A stretch of 41,870 nucleotides of DNA from an uncultured Christensenella sp. (GTDB lineage Bacteria; Bacillota; Clostridia; Christensenellales; UBA3700): the NCBI GenBank assembly GCA_949284695.1, contig CASDWJ010000045.1, positions 1 to 41,870 on the forward strand, read 5' to 3'. Under the pieces are notes generated by a model that saw only the letters and a list, made by a program, of their open reading frames with translations, was not told the DNA's origin and made no database searches. Shown here piece after piece: positions 18,033 to 25,954 of this stretch; position 1 is the stretch's first letter, and every line of letters starts with the position of its first letter. A program made the translations under genes and the position numbers.

Positions 18033-19991
18033 TCAGCTTACTATCTCTTTGAAACTGTCGACCTTGTTGAAGTTCGCGTTTTCGTTTATATAACTCTTTC
18101 TCGCGTCGATGTTGTCGCCCATAAGTATGGATATCAGACTTTCGGCTTCGGACGCGTCGTCTATCGTGACCTTGGTCAGAGTGCGCGTCTCGGGGTTCAT
18201 CGTCGTCTCCCAGAGCTGCTCCGGGTTCATCTCGCCGAGACCCTTGTAACGCTGGAGCGTGTATCCTCTCGCCGCGCTGTCGAGCAACTTTTTGAGTTCC
18301 TCGTCGTCGTATGCGTACCGCGTGCCGTTCTTGTCGGATATCTTATAAAGCGGAGGCATGCCTATATAGACGTGCCCGTCCGTGATCAGCTCTTTCATAT
18401 AGCGGTAGAAGAAGGTCAGCAGAATGCACCTGATATGCGCGCCGTCCTGGTCTGCGTCGGCGAGGATTATCACCTTGTTGTACTTGAGACCCTTGATGTC
18501 GAAATCCTTGTAAAAGCCCGTGCCGAGCGCGTTGATGATTGAGACCATCTCGTCGTTTTCGAGGATCTGATTGACGCGCTTCTTTTCTGCGTTGAGCGGC
18601 TTGCCCTTGAGGGGCAGTATCGCCTGAAAATATCTGTCTCTGCCCTGTTTCGCGCTGCCTCCCGCACTGTCGCCCTCGACGATGAAAAGTTCGTTCATCT
18701 CCGCTTTCTTGCCGCTGCAGTTGGACAGCTTGCCGACGAGAGCCGACTGAGTCATGCTGTTCAGCTTTCTCGTCATATCCTTCGCCTGCGCCGCCTTGAG
18801 TCTCGCCTTGGCGGCGACGTCGGCTTTTGCGTATATCGCGTCTATGACTTCCTTTTTCGCCCTGTTGAGATAATCCTTGAGCGCGTCGGTCAGCAGGTTT
18901 TCTACGAGTATCTTGACTTCGGGGTTGCCGAGCTTGGTCTTGGTCTGACCTTCGAACTGCACGTTCTGCATCTTGATCGCGAGAATCGCGGTCATACCCT
19001 CTCTAAAGTCCTCTCCGAGGAAATTCTGATCTTTATCCTTGAGAATGTTCTTTGCTCTCGCGAAGTCGTTGAACACCTTTGTATAAGCCGATTTGAAACC
19101 TGTCTCGTGAGTGCCGCCCTCGGTCGTCGGTATGTTGTTGACAAAGCTGAAAATGCTCTCGTTGTAGCCGTCGGTATGCTGTATCGCGAGCATCACCATA
19201 AAGTTTTTCGCGGTGCGCTCTACGTAGATCGGCTCGTCGTAAAGCACGACCTTGGAACTGTTGATGTACTTTGCAAAATCGCGCAGACCGCCGTCGTAGC
19301 AATAGGTGACCGACTTATACTTGCCGTCCTCGTCCGTCTCCCTCAGGTCTGTCAGCGTGATCGTCATGCCGCCGTTGAGGAAAGCGAGTTCTTTTATCCT
19401 CTTTGAGATGACCTCGTAAGAATATTTCTCCGCTTCAAAGACGCGGGGATCGGGCAGAAAATGCACGAGCGTGCCCTTTTCCTTTTTGTCGCACGGCTTT
19501 TGCGTGAGCCCCGTCCTGGGCGCGCCGCTGACTATCTTGCCGTCGACGACGGGCGAATGAAATTCCTGCGTATACTCGGTGCCGCCCTTGTAGACCTTGA
19601 CTGTGAGCCACTCCGAAAGCGCGTTGGTAACAGAAGCGCCCACACCGTGCAGACCGCCCGAAAAACCGTAGTTGTTGGAGTCGAACTTGCCGCCCGCGTG
19701 CAGTTTCGTAAACACGAGTTCAACGCCGGAAATGCCGTATTTCGGGTGTATGTCGACGGGTATGCCTCTGCCGTTGTCGCGCACGCTGACGCTGTTGTCG
19801 GGATAGATGACGATGTCTATGCGGTCGCCGTAACCGTTGGCGACCTCGTCTATGCCGTTGTCCACGATCTCCCACAGAATGTGGTGCATGCCCTTGCTGC
19901 CCGTCGTGCCGATGTACATGCCCGGTCTGACGCGGACGGCTTCGAGCCCCTCAAGGACTTGCAGATCTTTTGAATCGTAAGTATTTTTCAT
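18033..19991 (-). CDS. parE: Type II DNA topoisomerase subunit B (ParE-like, GyrB/ParE family)
   Basis: This is the ATPase subunit partnering the adjacent subunit A. The 652-residue protein has the GHKL ATPase motifs EIVDNGIDE, DNGRGIPVD and GGLHGVGAS, the transducer domain, and the TOPRIM/C-terminal motifs EGDSAGGSAKQGRDR, PLKGKPLN and RYKGLGEMNPEQLWETTM. The metal-binding acidic motif reads DADQDGAHI rather than the usual DADVDGAHI; both aspartates are retained. A strong ribosome site (AAGGAGAG) precedes the ATG. The gene comes first in the B-A pair, and with ParC-like features in its partner it is best called ParE-like; a gyrB label cannot be excluded from sequence inspection alone. Confidence 0.84.
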   Translation of the reverse strand: MKNTYDSKDLQVLEGLEAVRVRPGMYIGTTGSKGMHHILWEIVDNGIDEVANGYGDRIDIVIYPDNSVSVRDNGRGIPVDIHPKYGISGVELVFTKLHAGGKFDSNNYGFSGGLHGVGASVTNALSEWLTVKVYKGGTEYTQEFHSPVVDGKIVSGAPRTGLTQKPCDKKEKGTLVHFLPDPRVFEAEKYSYEVISKRIKELAFLNGGMTITLTDLRETDEDGKYKSVTYCYDGGLRDFAKYINSSKVVLYDEPIYVERTAKNFMVMLAIQHTDGYNESIFSFVNNIPTTEGGTHETGFKSAYTKVFNDFARAKNILKDKDQNFLGEDFREGMTAILAIKMQNVQFEGQTKTKLGNPEVKILVENLLTDALKDYLNRAKKEVIDAIYAKADVAAKARLKAAQAKDMTRKLNSMTQSALVGKLSNCSGKKAEMNELFIVEGDSAGGSAKQGRDRYFQAILPLKGKPLNAEKKRVNQILENDEMVSIINALGTGFYKDFDIKGLKYNKVIILADADQDGAHIRCILLTFFYRYMKELITDGHVYIGMPPLYKISDKNGTRYAYDDEELKKLLDSAARGYTLQRYKGLGEMNPEQLWETTMNPETRTLTKVTIDDASEAESLISILMGDNIDARKSYINENANFNKVDSFKEIVS

Positions 19992-20098
19992 TCTCTCTCC
20001 TTATCCCCTGCCGCACGACGTCGCGCGGAAGGAAAGCCGTAAAACGGCGCGCCCCGCTCCCGGGAACGCGCACGTGCCGCCGCTTGCGCGACAAAACG

Positions 20099-21031
20099 TC
20101 ATTTGTTCTTTTCGAATACCTGCAGGCAGGTATCCGCGAAGTCGACGACGTCGCCGTAGACTTCCTCTTTGTTAAGCTCGTTGAGTATCTCGTGCCTCGC
20201 CTCGGGGTACAGCTTCATCGACACGCAGGACAGACCCGCGTCGATATACTTCTCGTAGAGTTTGCTGACGAGTTTGCCGTTGCCGCCGACCGGATCGCGG
20301 TCTCCGCTTATGATGAAAACGGGCAGATCCTTGCGGATATTGCTGAGATTTTTCGAGCGGTATATCTTGCAGAGCGCACTGAAAAAGGACTTGTAGAAGC
20401 CGAGCGACAGAGTGAAATTGCACATGGGATCGGCAAGATATTTTTCGCGCTCGACGTCGTCGCGGTTGCCCCAGGCGAACTCCTTGTTCTCAGTAATAAA
20501 TTGCGCGTCGTATGCGCCGAACGTCATCTTGCGTATCGCGCCCGCCTCCGCGTCCTTGCCGTAGACCGCACACTGAACGGAAGCGAGGAGCTTGCCCGCC
20601 TTGACGTCGGGACCGCTCTGACACGCGCTCCCGCAAAGTACCGCGCCTATGACCGCGCCGCTGTTGCGCTGGATATACGCCTGAGTAAGAAAAGACCCGT
20701 AGCTGTGCCCGAAAACTATCACGGGCAATTTATAGGTCTCGGACGCATATTTTGTGATCAGGATTTCGTCCTGAACGGTATCGAAAAAGCAGTCTCCGTC
20801 GGGAACTTTGCCGAGATTGTTCTCCCCCGCCGTCTTGCCGTGTCCGCGGTGGTCGTCGCCAAGCACGATGAACCCTTTCGTGTTGAGAAAGCGCGCGAAC
20901 GCGTCGTATCTGCCTATATGTTCCGCCATGCCGTGCAACAACTGCACGACGGCGCGCGGCTCGGAAACTTCGTCCCAGACCGCGAGATTGAGTTTGTAAT
21001 CTTTATATCCGTAGAAAATGATTTCTTTCAT
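20099..21031 (-). CDS. Alpha/beta hydrolase (monoacylglycerol lipase-like, serine hydrolase)
   Basis: The 310-residue protein has the alpha/beta-hydrolase fold motifs: oxyanion region LLHGMAEHIGRY (31-42), DDHRGHGKT, nucleophile elbow GHSYGS with Ser110, the acid in SGDRDPVG (Asp246) and His280 in ARHEILNE, a complete catalytic triad. The pattern HGMAEHxxRY plus DxRGHG is that of the monoacylglycerol lipase/lysophospholipase (serine aminopeptidase S33) group. The substrate is unknown. There is no signal peptide, so it should act in the cytoplasm. The start at 21031 follows GAGGGA; the upstream in-frame extension overlaps the promoter and is rejected. It may be co-transcribed with the topoisomerase genes 107 bases downstream, as no strong terminator separates them. 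Confidence 0.87.
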   Translation of the reverse strand: MKEIIFYGYKDYKLNLAVWDEVSEPRAVVQLLHGMAEHIGRYDAFARFLNTKGFIVLGDDHRGHGKTAGENNLGKVPDGDCFFDTVQDEILITKYASETYKLPVIVFGHSYGSFLTQAYIQRNSGAVIGAVLCGSACQSGPDVKAGKLLASVQCAVYGKDAEAGAIRKMTFGAYDAQFITENKEFAWGNRDDVEREKYLADPMCNFTLSLGFYKSFFSALCKIYRSKNLSNIRKDLPVFIISGDRDPVGGNGKLVSKLYEKYIDAGLSCVSMKLYPEARHEILNELNKEEVYGDVVDFADTCLQVFEKNK

Positions 21032-21080
21032 AAATCCCTCACCACTATATCTTGGGGACATTCTCCCCTTTATAATTCGT

Positions 21081-21109
21081 ATTATACTATATATTGCGGT
21101 TTTTATCAA
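21081..21109 (-). promoter_or_regulatory. Promoter of the hydrolase gene
   Basis: On the minus strand TTGATA (21104-21109) and TATAAT (21081-21086) have 17-base spacing, giving a start near 21074 and a leader of about 43 bases. Confidence 0.8.
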
Positions 21110-21416
21110 GCATTATTTTTTATTATTATAATATTATGCCGTAAAGCGGATGAAGAAAGCGCAAAATGCCCGCATAGCATACCTTTCAACCCACTCACCC
21201 GTGCTCCGCAAAAAGCGGCTTTTTTATGAAAGAACGAATAACAAATTTTAAGAACATTTTATTATATTACATTTGTTTACAGTATTATTAAGTATTATCA
21301 ATTATCAAAAAATCAAAAAGCGCCGTTACAAACTACTTTCAAACCCGCTTTTCTCTTTTACAGGTATTTTTTGAAAGGCTTCGGGCATATTGTATAAAAA
21401 ACGAACGGAGGATCAG
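21110..21416. other. 307-base divergent region between the hydrolase gene and murG
   Basis: The region is AT-rich. A plus-strand hairpin CCGC-AAAAA-GCGG followed by CTTTTTT (about 21207-21226) looks like a terminator, but no plus-strand gene precedes it; a small transcript starting near the TATAAT-rich stretch at 21125-21137 is conceivable but unproven. The rest holds only the murG promoter and ribosome site. Confidence 0.4.
21371..21398 (+). promoter_or_regulatory. Probable promoter of murG
   Basis: TTGAAA (21371-21376) and TATAAA (21393-21398) are 16 bases apart. The predicted start lies only a few bases before the GGAGG at 21407-21411, giving a very short leader. Confidence 0.5.
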
Positions 21417-22457
21417 ATGAAGATTGTGCTTACCGGCGGCGGCACGGCGGGACACGTGATGCCCAACATAGCTTTACTGCCGCAGTTGAAAAAAAGGTTT
21501 GACGGCATATACTACGTCGGCGGCAAAAACGGTATAGAAAAAAGGCTGTGCGAAAAATACGGGCTGACCTTTTATTCCACCGACACGGTAAAATACGACA
21601 GGAGCAGGATTTTTTCCAACCTGAAGATACCGTTCGTGATAGGTAAATGCGTAAAACAGGCAAAGAAGATACTTGCGGAAATATCTCCCGACGTAATCTT
21701 TTCAAAGGGCGGTTACGCCGCTCTGCCGACCTGCCTCGCGGCAAGATCTCTCGGCATACCGGTCGTCGCGCACGAGTCGGACACTACGCTCGGACTCGCC
21801 AACAGGATCACCTCCCGCTTTGCAAAAGCCGTCGTCGTGTCGCACAAAGCTACGACCGCGAAAAACGCAGTATTCATCGGCAATCCTCTGCGCGAAGAAT
21901 TGCTTTATGCCGACGGCAGCGACGTAAAGCGCAAATACGGTTTGTCGTCCGACAAACCGCTGCTGCTCGTGATCGGCGGTTCAAGCGGGTCAAAAGCTCT
22001 CAACGAATTCGTGCTTTCAATTCTCGACGAGCTTCTCAAGGACTTCTGCATCATCCACGTCACAGGCAAAAACCGTGCGGACGGCGAAAAAGCGACGTCA
22101 AGGAAAAATTATTTCTGCAAAGAGTATGCCGACGACGTGTTCGACCTCTATGCCGCCGCGGACGCGGTGATCTCCCGCGCGGGAGCCAACACGGTGGACG
22201 AACTGACGGCGGCAGGCAAGCGCGTGCTGTACGTCCCTCTGCCCTCCGACGCGTCGAGAGGCGATCAGCTTCTCAATGCAAAGCGGGCTTCTTCAAACAG
22301 GAAAGCTACTTATATCGAACAAAAGGATCTTTCTCCAAAGCGCGTCTTGTCTGCGCTTGCGTATCTTATGAGTTCTCCTCCTCCCCGACCCGTCGCGGAT
22401 CTGAGTATCAACGAAAAGATCGCCGATCTCCTTCGGAAAACCGCTAAGGAGCGTTAG
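21417..22457 (+). CDS. murG: UDP-N-acetylglucosamine transferase MurG (lipid II synthesis)
   Basis: MurG adds N-acetylglucosamine to lipid I at the inner face of the membrane, giving lipid II. The 346-residue protein shows the N-terminal GGGTAGHV loop, SKGGYAALP, the acceptor-domain HESDTTLGLANR, the second glycine loop GGSSGSKALNE (GGSQGA in most), and the nucleotide-sugar motif SRAGANTVDEL. The start at 21417 follows GGAGGATCAG. It stands alone here, away from other cell-wall genes, and converges on the phage-like operon. Length and motifs are normal, so it is likely functional; whether it is the only MurG in the genome cannot be told. Confidence 0.9.
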   Translation: MKIVLTGGGTAGHVMPNIALLPQLKKRFDGIYYVGGKNGIEKRLCEKYGLTFYSTDTVKYDRSRIFSNLKIPFVIGKCVKQAKKILAEISPDVIFSKGGYAALPTCLAARSLGIPVVAHESDTTLGLANRITSRFAKAVVVSHKATTAKNAVFIGNPLREELLYADGSDVKRKYGLSSDKPLLLVIGGSSGSKALNEFVLSILDELLKDFCIIHVTGKNRADGEKATSRKNYFCKEYADDVFDLYAAADAVISRAGANTVDELTAAGKRVLYVPLPSDASRGDQLLNAKRASSNRKATYIEQKDLSPKRVLSALAYLMSSPPPRPVADLSINEKIADLLRKTAKER

Positions 22458-22459
22458 AC

Positions 22460-22489
22460 AAAAAAAACGACGGCACAACTGCCGTCGTT
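22460..22489. terminator. Terminator between murG and the phage-like operon
   Basis: AACGACGGCA (22466-22475) and TGCCGTCGTT (22480-22489) form a perfect 10-bp stem with a four-base loop. The T-run is strong on the minus strand (eight T) and weak on the plus strand, so it mainly ends the phage-like operon but may serve murG too. Confidence 0.85.
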
Positions 22490-22505
22490 AAAATTTGATA
22501 TTTAA

Positions 22506-22787
22506 TTATTTTTCAGTATTATCAATTATTTCATCGATAATATCTGCAATCGCACCGCTCTTGACGGTTGAGCTTTCTTCGCTTACGCTCTCCTTGTCCG
22601 TACTTTCCTGAGTCTGCGAAGAAGGCGGTTTCACGATAAACCCGCTGACTGCGAGAAATCCGAGAAATGCCGTCGTCATCTCTCTCAGATAGGGTATCTC
22701 GGTGGTGAAACCTACCGCCTGAAGGACAACGAACAGCGCGCTCGCTACCGCCATCCAGAAATCGTATGATTTGATCTTTTCTTTCAT
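22506..22787 (-). CDS. Putative phage holin, two membrane segments
   Basis: The 93-residue protein starts MKEKIKSYDFWMAVAS, has two hydrophobic helices (about 11-28 and 36-54) separated by a short turn, and a hydrophilic tail rich in Ser and Glu. The N-terminal lysines, KSYDFWMA and tail layout resemble small Firmicute phage holins (phi LC3/LL-H type), proteins that form membrane holes at the end of the lytic cycle. AAAGGAG precedes the ATG by six bases. It is the last gene of the phage-like operon. No endolysin lies next to it. Confidence 0.6.
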   Translation of the reverse strand: MKEKIKSYDFWMAVASALFVVLQAVGFTTEIPYLREMTTAFLGFLAVSGFIVKPPSSQTQESTDKESVSEESSTVKSGAIADIIDEIIDNTEK

Positions 22788-22798
22788 ATCCGTCTCCT

Positions 22799-23062
22799 TT
22801 ACGCCGCTTCCCCCGTCGGGTCGCTGTCCGCATCCTTCTGAATTTCCATAAGCCCGAAGCCGTTCCTTATGTCGTACTTCATCTCCTTTACGTCTCTTGC
22901 CACCGCTTTTACGCATGACAAGCTGTCGCCGAGCGTCGCGATCGTATCCTGATATTTCTGTTCTCTCTTTCTGCTGTCCTTGAGTTCGTACACGAGAAGC
23001 AGACAGAACAGCACCGCCCACGCGCCGTTGGCGACGACGGTCTCTATAACGCTCTCCCACAT
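22799..23062 (-). CDS. BhlA/UviB-family holin-like protein
   Basis: The 87-residue protein has one N-terminal membrane helix (about 9-26, in ANGAWAVLFCLLLVYEL), then a charged segment KDSRKREQKYQDTIATL and a helical amphipathic region with VKEMKYDI. This GxWAVLF...KREQKYQ pattern is the BhlA/UviB family, holin-like proteins of phages and bacteriocin loci. The ATG at 23062 is preferred over an in-frame GTG at 23071 because AGGAGGT-like sequence (GGAGG) is correctly spaced only for the ATG. Eleven bases separate it from the next holin-like gene, so this locus encodes two different holin types in tandem. Confidence 0.75.
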   Translation of the reverse strand: MWESVIETVVANGAWAVLFCLLLVYELKDSRKREQKYQDTIATLGDSLSCVKAVARDVKEMKYDIRNGFGLMEIQKDADSDPTGEAA

Positions 23063-23077
23063 CTCTCTCACCTCCGC

Positions 23078-24061
23078 CTATTTCGCGTCCTTCGCCGCCT
23101 TGACGTATCTGGCGAGAAGGTTGGTATATTCGTATCCGAGATAAGTCTTGAGGTACTGATTTTGTTGCACCATGCTCTTTGCCGTCTCGGGTGCGAAGCT
23201 GTCGTAAAAGTCGATCGCAATGTCGAGTCTCTGCGCGTAGTTGTCGGCTTTCTCTCCGACGTAGCCGTATTTCTTCTCGTATTCAGCCTGTTTATAATCT
23301 GCTTCTATGCGGGTCGCAACGTCTTCCTGTATTGCCTTTTCACGCGCGAGCTGATAGTCCGCGATCTGCTTTTCTATCTTGTTGTTGTACTCCTGGATAG
23401 ACTTGATCTCCTTGTCTCTCTTGTTGATGAGATCCTCTATTTCGGTGGATATCCTGATCACGTATTCTGCGTTGAGATCGTCTATCGCAGACTGCAGTTC
23501 TCTGTTGAGGTCGTCGATCTGGAGCTGATACTTCTTGGCGACGTTGTCTGCGTCTGCCTTAGCTTCAGCGATCATCATGTCCGCCTGCTGCTGTGCGCTC
23601 TCGCCGACGAGCTCTTTGATCGAAGAACGGGACAATCCGCTTTCTATCATCTTGTTCTCGTTCTGCTTCTTGTTCTTTTCGAGCGAAGCGAGGATCTCGT
23701 CTTCGGTCTTGCCGTAGTCGTCGTAAGCCGACTCGACCTTGCCCGCGAGTTCGTCCGTCTTGGTCTTGGTCTTTTCGGTCTGGAGAGACTTTTCGCTCTC
23801 GAGTTTTGCTCCGTACTCGTTCTGAACTCTGTTTCTGATCTCGTCCTCGCTCTCGCCCTCGTAGGTCTTGAACTCGTAATCCGGCTCCTCGGGAAGCGCC
23901 GCCGACGCCTCTGCCTTACGCTCCTCGAGTTCTTTTTGCCTGTAATCGCTGTGCATCTGTTTCAGGACGTTGATGAGCTGTTCTTCCGTGGTGATCCTTG
24001 TGGAATCCGAAATGACTCCCGCATTCGTATCCTGTTTGATGAGTTTTCCTGCTATTGACAT
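23078..24061 (-). CDS. Coiled-coil phage structural protein of unknown role
   Basis: I do not recognise a family. The 327-residue protein is almost wholly helical in character: residues about 60-300 are rich in Glu, Lys, Gln and Ala with long heptad-like stretches (for example the region around IEDLINKRDKEIKSIQEYNN), and it has no membrane segment or signal. The C-terminus is more aromatic (YLGYEYTNLLARYVK). It follows the tail hub and precedes the holins, the place where podoviruses encode tail needle or ejected internal proteins; either would fit, but this is inference. AAAAGGAG precedes the ATG. Confidence 0.6.
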   Translation of the reverse strand: MSIAGKLIKQDTNAGVISDSTRITTEEQLINVLKQMHSDYRQKELEERKAEASAALPEEPDYEFKTYEGESEDEIRNRVQNEYGAKLESEKSLQTEKTKTKTDELAGKVESAYDDYGKTEDEILASLEKNKKQNENKMIESGLSRSSIKELVGESAQQQADMMIAEAKADADNVAKKYQLQIDDLNRELQSAIDDLNAEYVIRISTEIEDLINKRDKEIKSIQEYNNKIEKQIADYQLAREKAIQEDVATRIEADYKQAEYEKKYGYVGEKADNYAQRLDIAIDFYDSFAPETAKSMVQQNQYLKTYLGYEYTNLLARYVKAAKDAK

Positions 24062-24141
24062 AATGTTCTCCTTTTTAAAACGTAATAGTTGTACCGCGCG
24101 AACTTCTTTCTGAGCGCGCGGAATTTCTTAGTGCAGATCAT
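24052..24141 (-). CDS. Possible 29-residue basic peptide, translationally coupled
   Basis: An ATG at 24141 overlaps the stop of the 119-residue gene (ATGA), and the frame runs to a TAG at 24052-24054, overlapping the start of the coiled-coil gene by ten bases. The peptide (MICTKKFRALRKKFAR at its start) carries about ten Lys/Arg. Coupling at both ends is like the rest of the operon, but the frame could equally be a chance filler holding the next gene's ribosome site. No similarity is recognised. Confidence 0.3.
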   Translation of the reverse strand: MICTKKFRALRKKFARYNYYVLKRRTLCQ

Positions 24142-24497
24142 ATCCTGAGCCCTCCCTTGGCGGTGACGCAAAGTCTTATCTCGGTCGCGTCTCCCGCCAC
24201 CGCGGTAAAGGTCAGCGTATGCCTCGATCTGCCGAGGTGCTCGAGACTCAGTCTCCATATCCTGCCCGTCGCGGTATAAGCGGTAACGTCGTCGAGAACG
24301 ACGCTTACGTCGCACGCGTCTCCGAAGAACGCAAGTTCTACGTCAAGCGTGCCCGTGCACCAGAAAGTCAGCGTGTGCGGACTGCCCTCGTGCAGGGCGG
24401 GAAGAATCTCGACGAACTCTACGTCGCGGTTGTTGTAGACGTACTCCGCGATCTCGAGCCCCTCTTTTGCAGTCCTCTCTATCCTCGATAATTTCAT
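24138..24497 (-). CDS. Small phage protein of unknown function, beta-rich
   Basis: The 119-residue protein has a short helical start (MKLSRIERTAKEGLEIAEYVYNN) and then a mostly beta-strand pattern with alternating hydrophobic residues (HTLTFWCTGTLDVELAFF and RHTLTFTAVAG), suggesting a small beta-sandwich. Its ATG overlaps the stop of the tail-hub gene (ATGA), with GAGGAGG upstream inside it. A small beta-sandwich after the hub might decorate the tail or cap it, but no family is recognised. Confidence 0.6.
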   Translation of the reverse strand: MKLSRIERTAKEGLEIAEYVYNNRDVEFVEILPALHEGSPHTLTFWCTGTLDVELAFFGDACDVSVVLDDVTAYTATGRIWRLSLEHLGRSRHTLTFTAVAGDATEIRLCVTAKGGLRI

Positions 24498-25954
24498 TTA
24501 TTCCTCCTCAGAAAGTCGATCGTGATGCCGAAAGGCTTTATCCTGACGCTCCGCTCCGAACACTTGATATAGAAGTCGAAACAAAGACCGCTGACCCCTA
24601 TCGGCGCGTACTTGCGCGACGGATCCAGCCTGAATTCCCGCGCTTTGCCGTCCGCTACGACGCCAAGAGTGAACGGGACGTCCGTACAGTAATCCACGCC
24701 GAGAACGTACTTTTTATTGACGTGCTCGTTGAAGTCCACGTCTTTTATCAGCCAGTATCTGAACGGCTGTTCGTTGAAAAACACGCCGCTTTCGTCGATC
24801 ACGGCTATCCTGTCCGACAGTTGCGACAGCGCGAGCACGCAATGCTGTCTGCTGCCGGCGAGCACGCACATATCGCGCATTCTCGCGCCGCGGTATATCT
24901 CAACCGTGCCTTTCTCCGTATCCACGACCACGGTGACGTTGGGTCCGCCGTCCGAAACGGTGTAGTCGTACAGCGCGTCCTCGTGCTCTTTGTCGAATAT
25001 CAGATAATATCTGCTGTCGCAGTAGAGCGCGCGCAACTTGTCGGCGCCGCTGACGAGGTCGTCCAGTCTGTCTGTCAGGCGGGTCACGTCGTAACCGTCC
25101 ATCGCGTACACTCCGTCGCTCGTCACGAAGATTATCGCCGCGCCGCATATTGTGATCGTATCCTTGAAAATACGTCCGCAGTCGCAATGCACGCGCCTCA
25201 GACTGAACTGAAGCTGATCTGCGTACGCGGTCAGACGGTATATGCCGTATTCGCAGAAAATATAGATATAGTCCTCGAAGCTCAGCACTCTGAGCACCTC
25301 GCCGAGCGACCCGTCGAGGGATATATAACCGCCTTCGTCGAGCGACACGTTCCAGTTGTAAGGGTCGAAAGCGTCCGAAAACCAGACGCTCGTGCGCACC
25401 CCGTCCACGACCGCGTAAACCCTCTCGTAGTGCGTGCAAAGGTCTGTTATCGCGAGCGCGTCCGCGGCGTACTGTCCGCCCTCGCCGCTCATCACGTAAA
25501 GTCCGTCTCCGCCTCCTCCGAGAAGCATCAGATCGTCCTCTCCGTCGAGGTAGCCTATCGCCGAGGTGAACTGTCTGTCCGTCGCGGTATCGGGCGCCCA
25601 GGTCTCTCCCGCCGCGAGCTTTATATGCGTGAGTTTGTCGGGCGCGGAAAGTATCAGACATTCGTAAGGACCGTTCCCGTCGCTGAGTTTGCCGCAGAAC
25701 ATCCTCGCCTCGCCGTAGCCCTCGGGTATCGGCGGCAGAGCGAAAGTTTCGCCGTTCTCGCACTTGTATTCAAACGCGGAAAGCCCTATCCCCGCGGTCA
25801 GGTTGCCGTTGTCGAATCCGAAATTGTAGACGTCCTCGCAGTAATCGCAAGGGAGCGTCGGGGTCGACGACCTGACGTCGAAGCCTTTGAACGAAGAAAA
25901 TCTGTATCTCGTCCTCGACGGTCTGTCGACCGAAAACTTCTTTTCGTAATACAT
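24494..25954 (-). CDS. Beta-propeller tail hub/nozzle-like protein (P22 gp10 / T7 gp12-like architecture)
   Basis: The 486-residue protein starts MYYEKKFSVDRPSRTRYRF. Its middle shows repeated strands typical of podovirus tail hub or nozzle propellers: RVYAVVDGVRTSVWFSDA, FDPYNWNVSLDEGGYISLDG, EVLRVLSFEDYIYIFCEYGIYRL and FVTSDGVYAMDGYDVTRLTD, that is 'sold as a value, compared with a setting, plotted as a strand' repeats without catalytic residues. This pattern of FSDxxxPxNW followed by GxIxLDG and xYxFxExGIYxL is well known in short-tailed phages, where such proteins form the tube through which DNA leaves. Its ATG overlaps the adaptor gene stop by one base (TGATG). Confidence 0.7.
   Translation of the reverse strand: MYYEKKFSVDRPSRTRYRFSSFKGFDVRSSTPTLPCDYCEDVYNFGFDNGNLTAGIGLSAFEYKCENGETFALPPIPEGYGEARMFCGKLSDGNGPYECLILSAPDKLTHIKLAAGETWAPDTATDRQFTSAIGYLDGEDDLMLLGGGGDGLYVMSGEGGQYAADALAITDLCTHYERVYAVVDGVRTSVWFSDAFDPYNWNVSLDEGGYISLDGSLGEVLRVLSFEDYIYIFCEYGIYRLTAYADQLQFSLRRVHCDCGRIFKDTITICGAAIIFVTSDGVYAMDGYDVTRLTDRLDDLVSGADKLRALYCDSRYYLIFDKEHEDALYDYTVSDGGPNVTVVVDTEKGTVEIYRGARMRDMCVLAGSRQHCVLALSQLSDRIAVIDESGVFFNEQPFRYWLIKDVDFNEHVNKKYVLGVDYCTDVPFTLGVVADGKAREFRLDPSRKYAPIGVSGLCFDFYIKCSERSVRIKPFGITIDFLRRNK

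Noticed and set aside
21291-22529. Direct repeat AGTATTATCAATTAT on both sides of murG as a phage attachment site
   Set aside because: The 15-mer is AT-only apart from two bases, one copy is coding sequence of the holin gene, and the repeats enclose murG rather than the phage locus.
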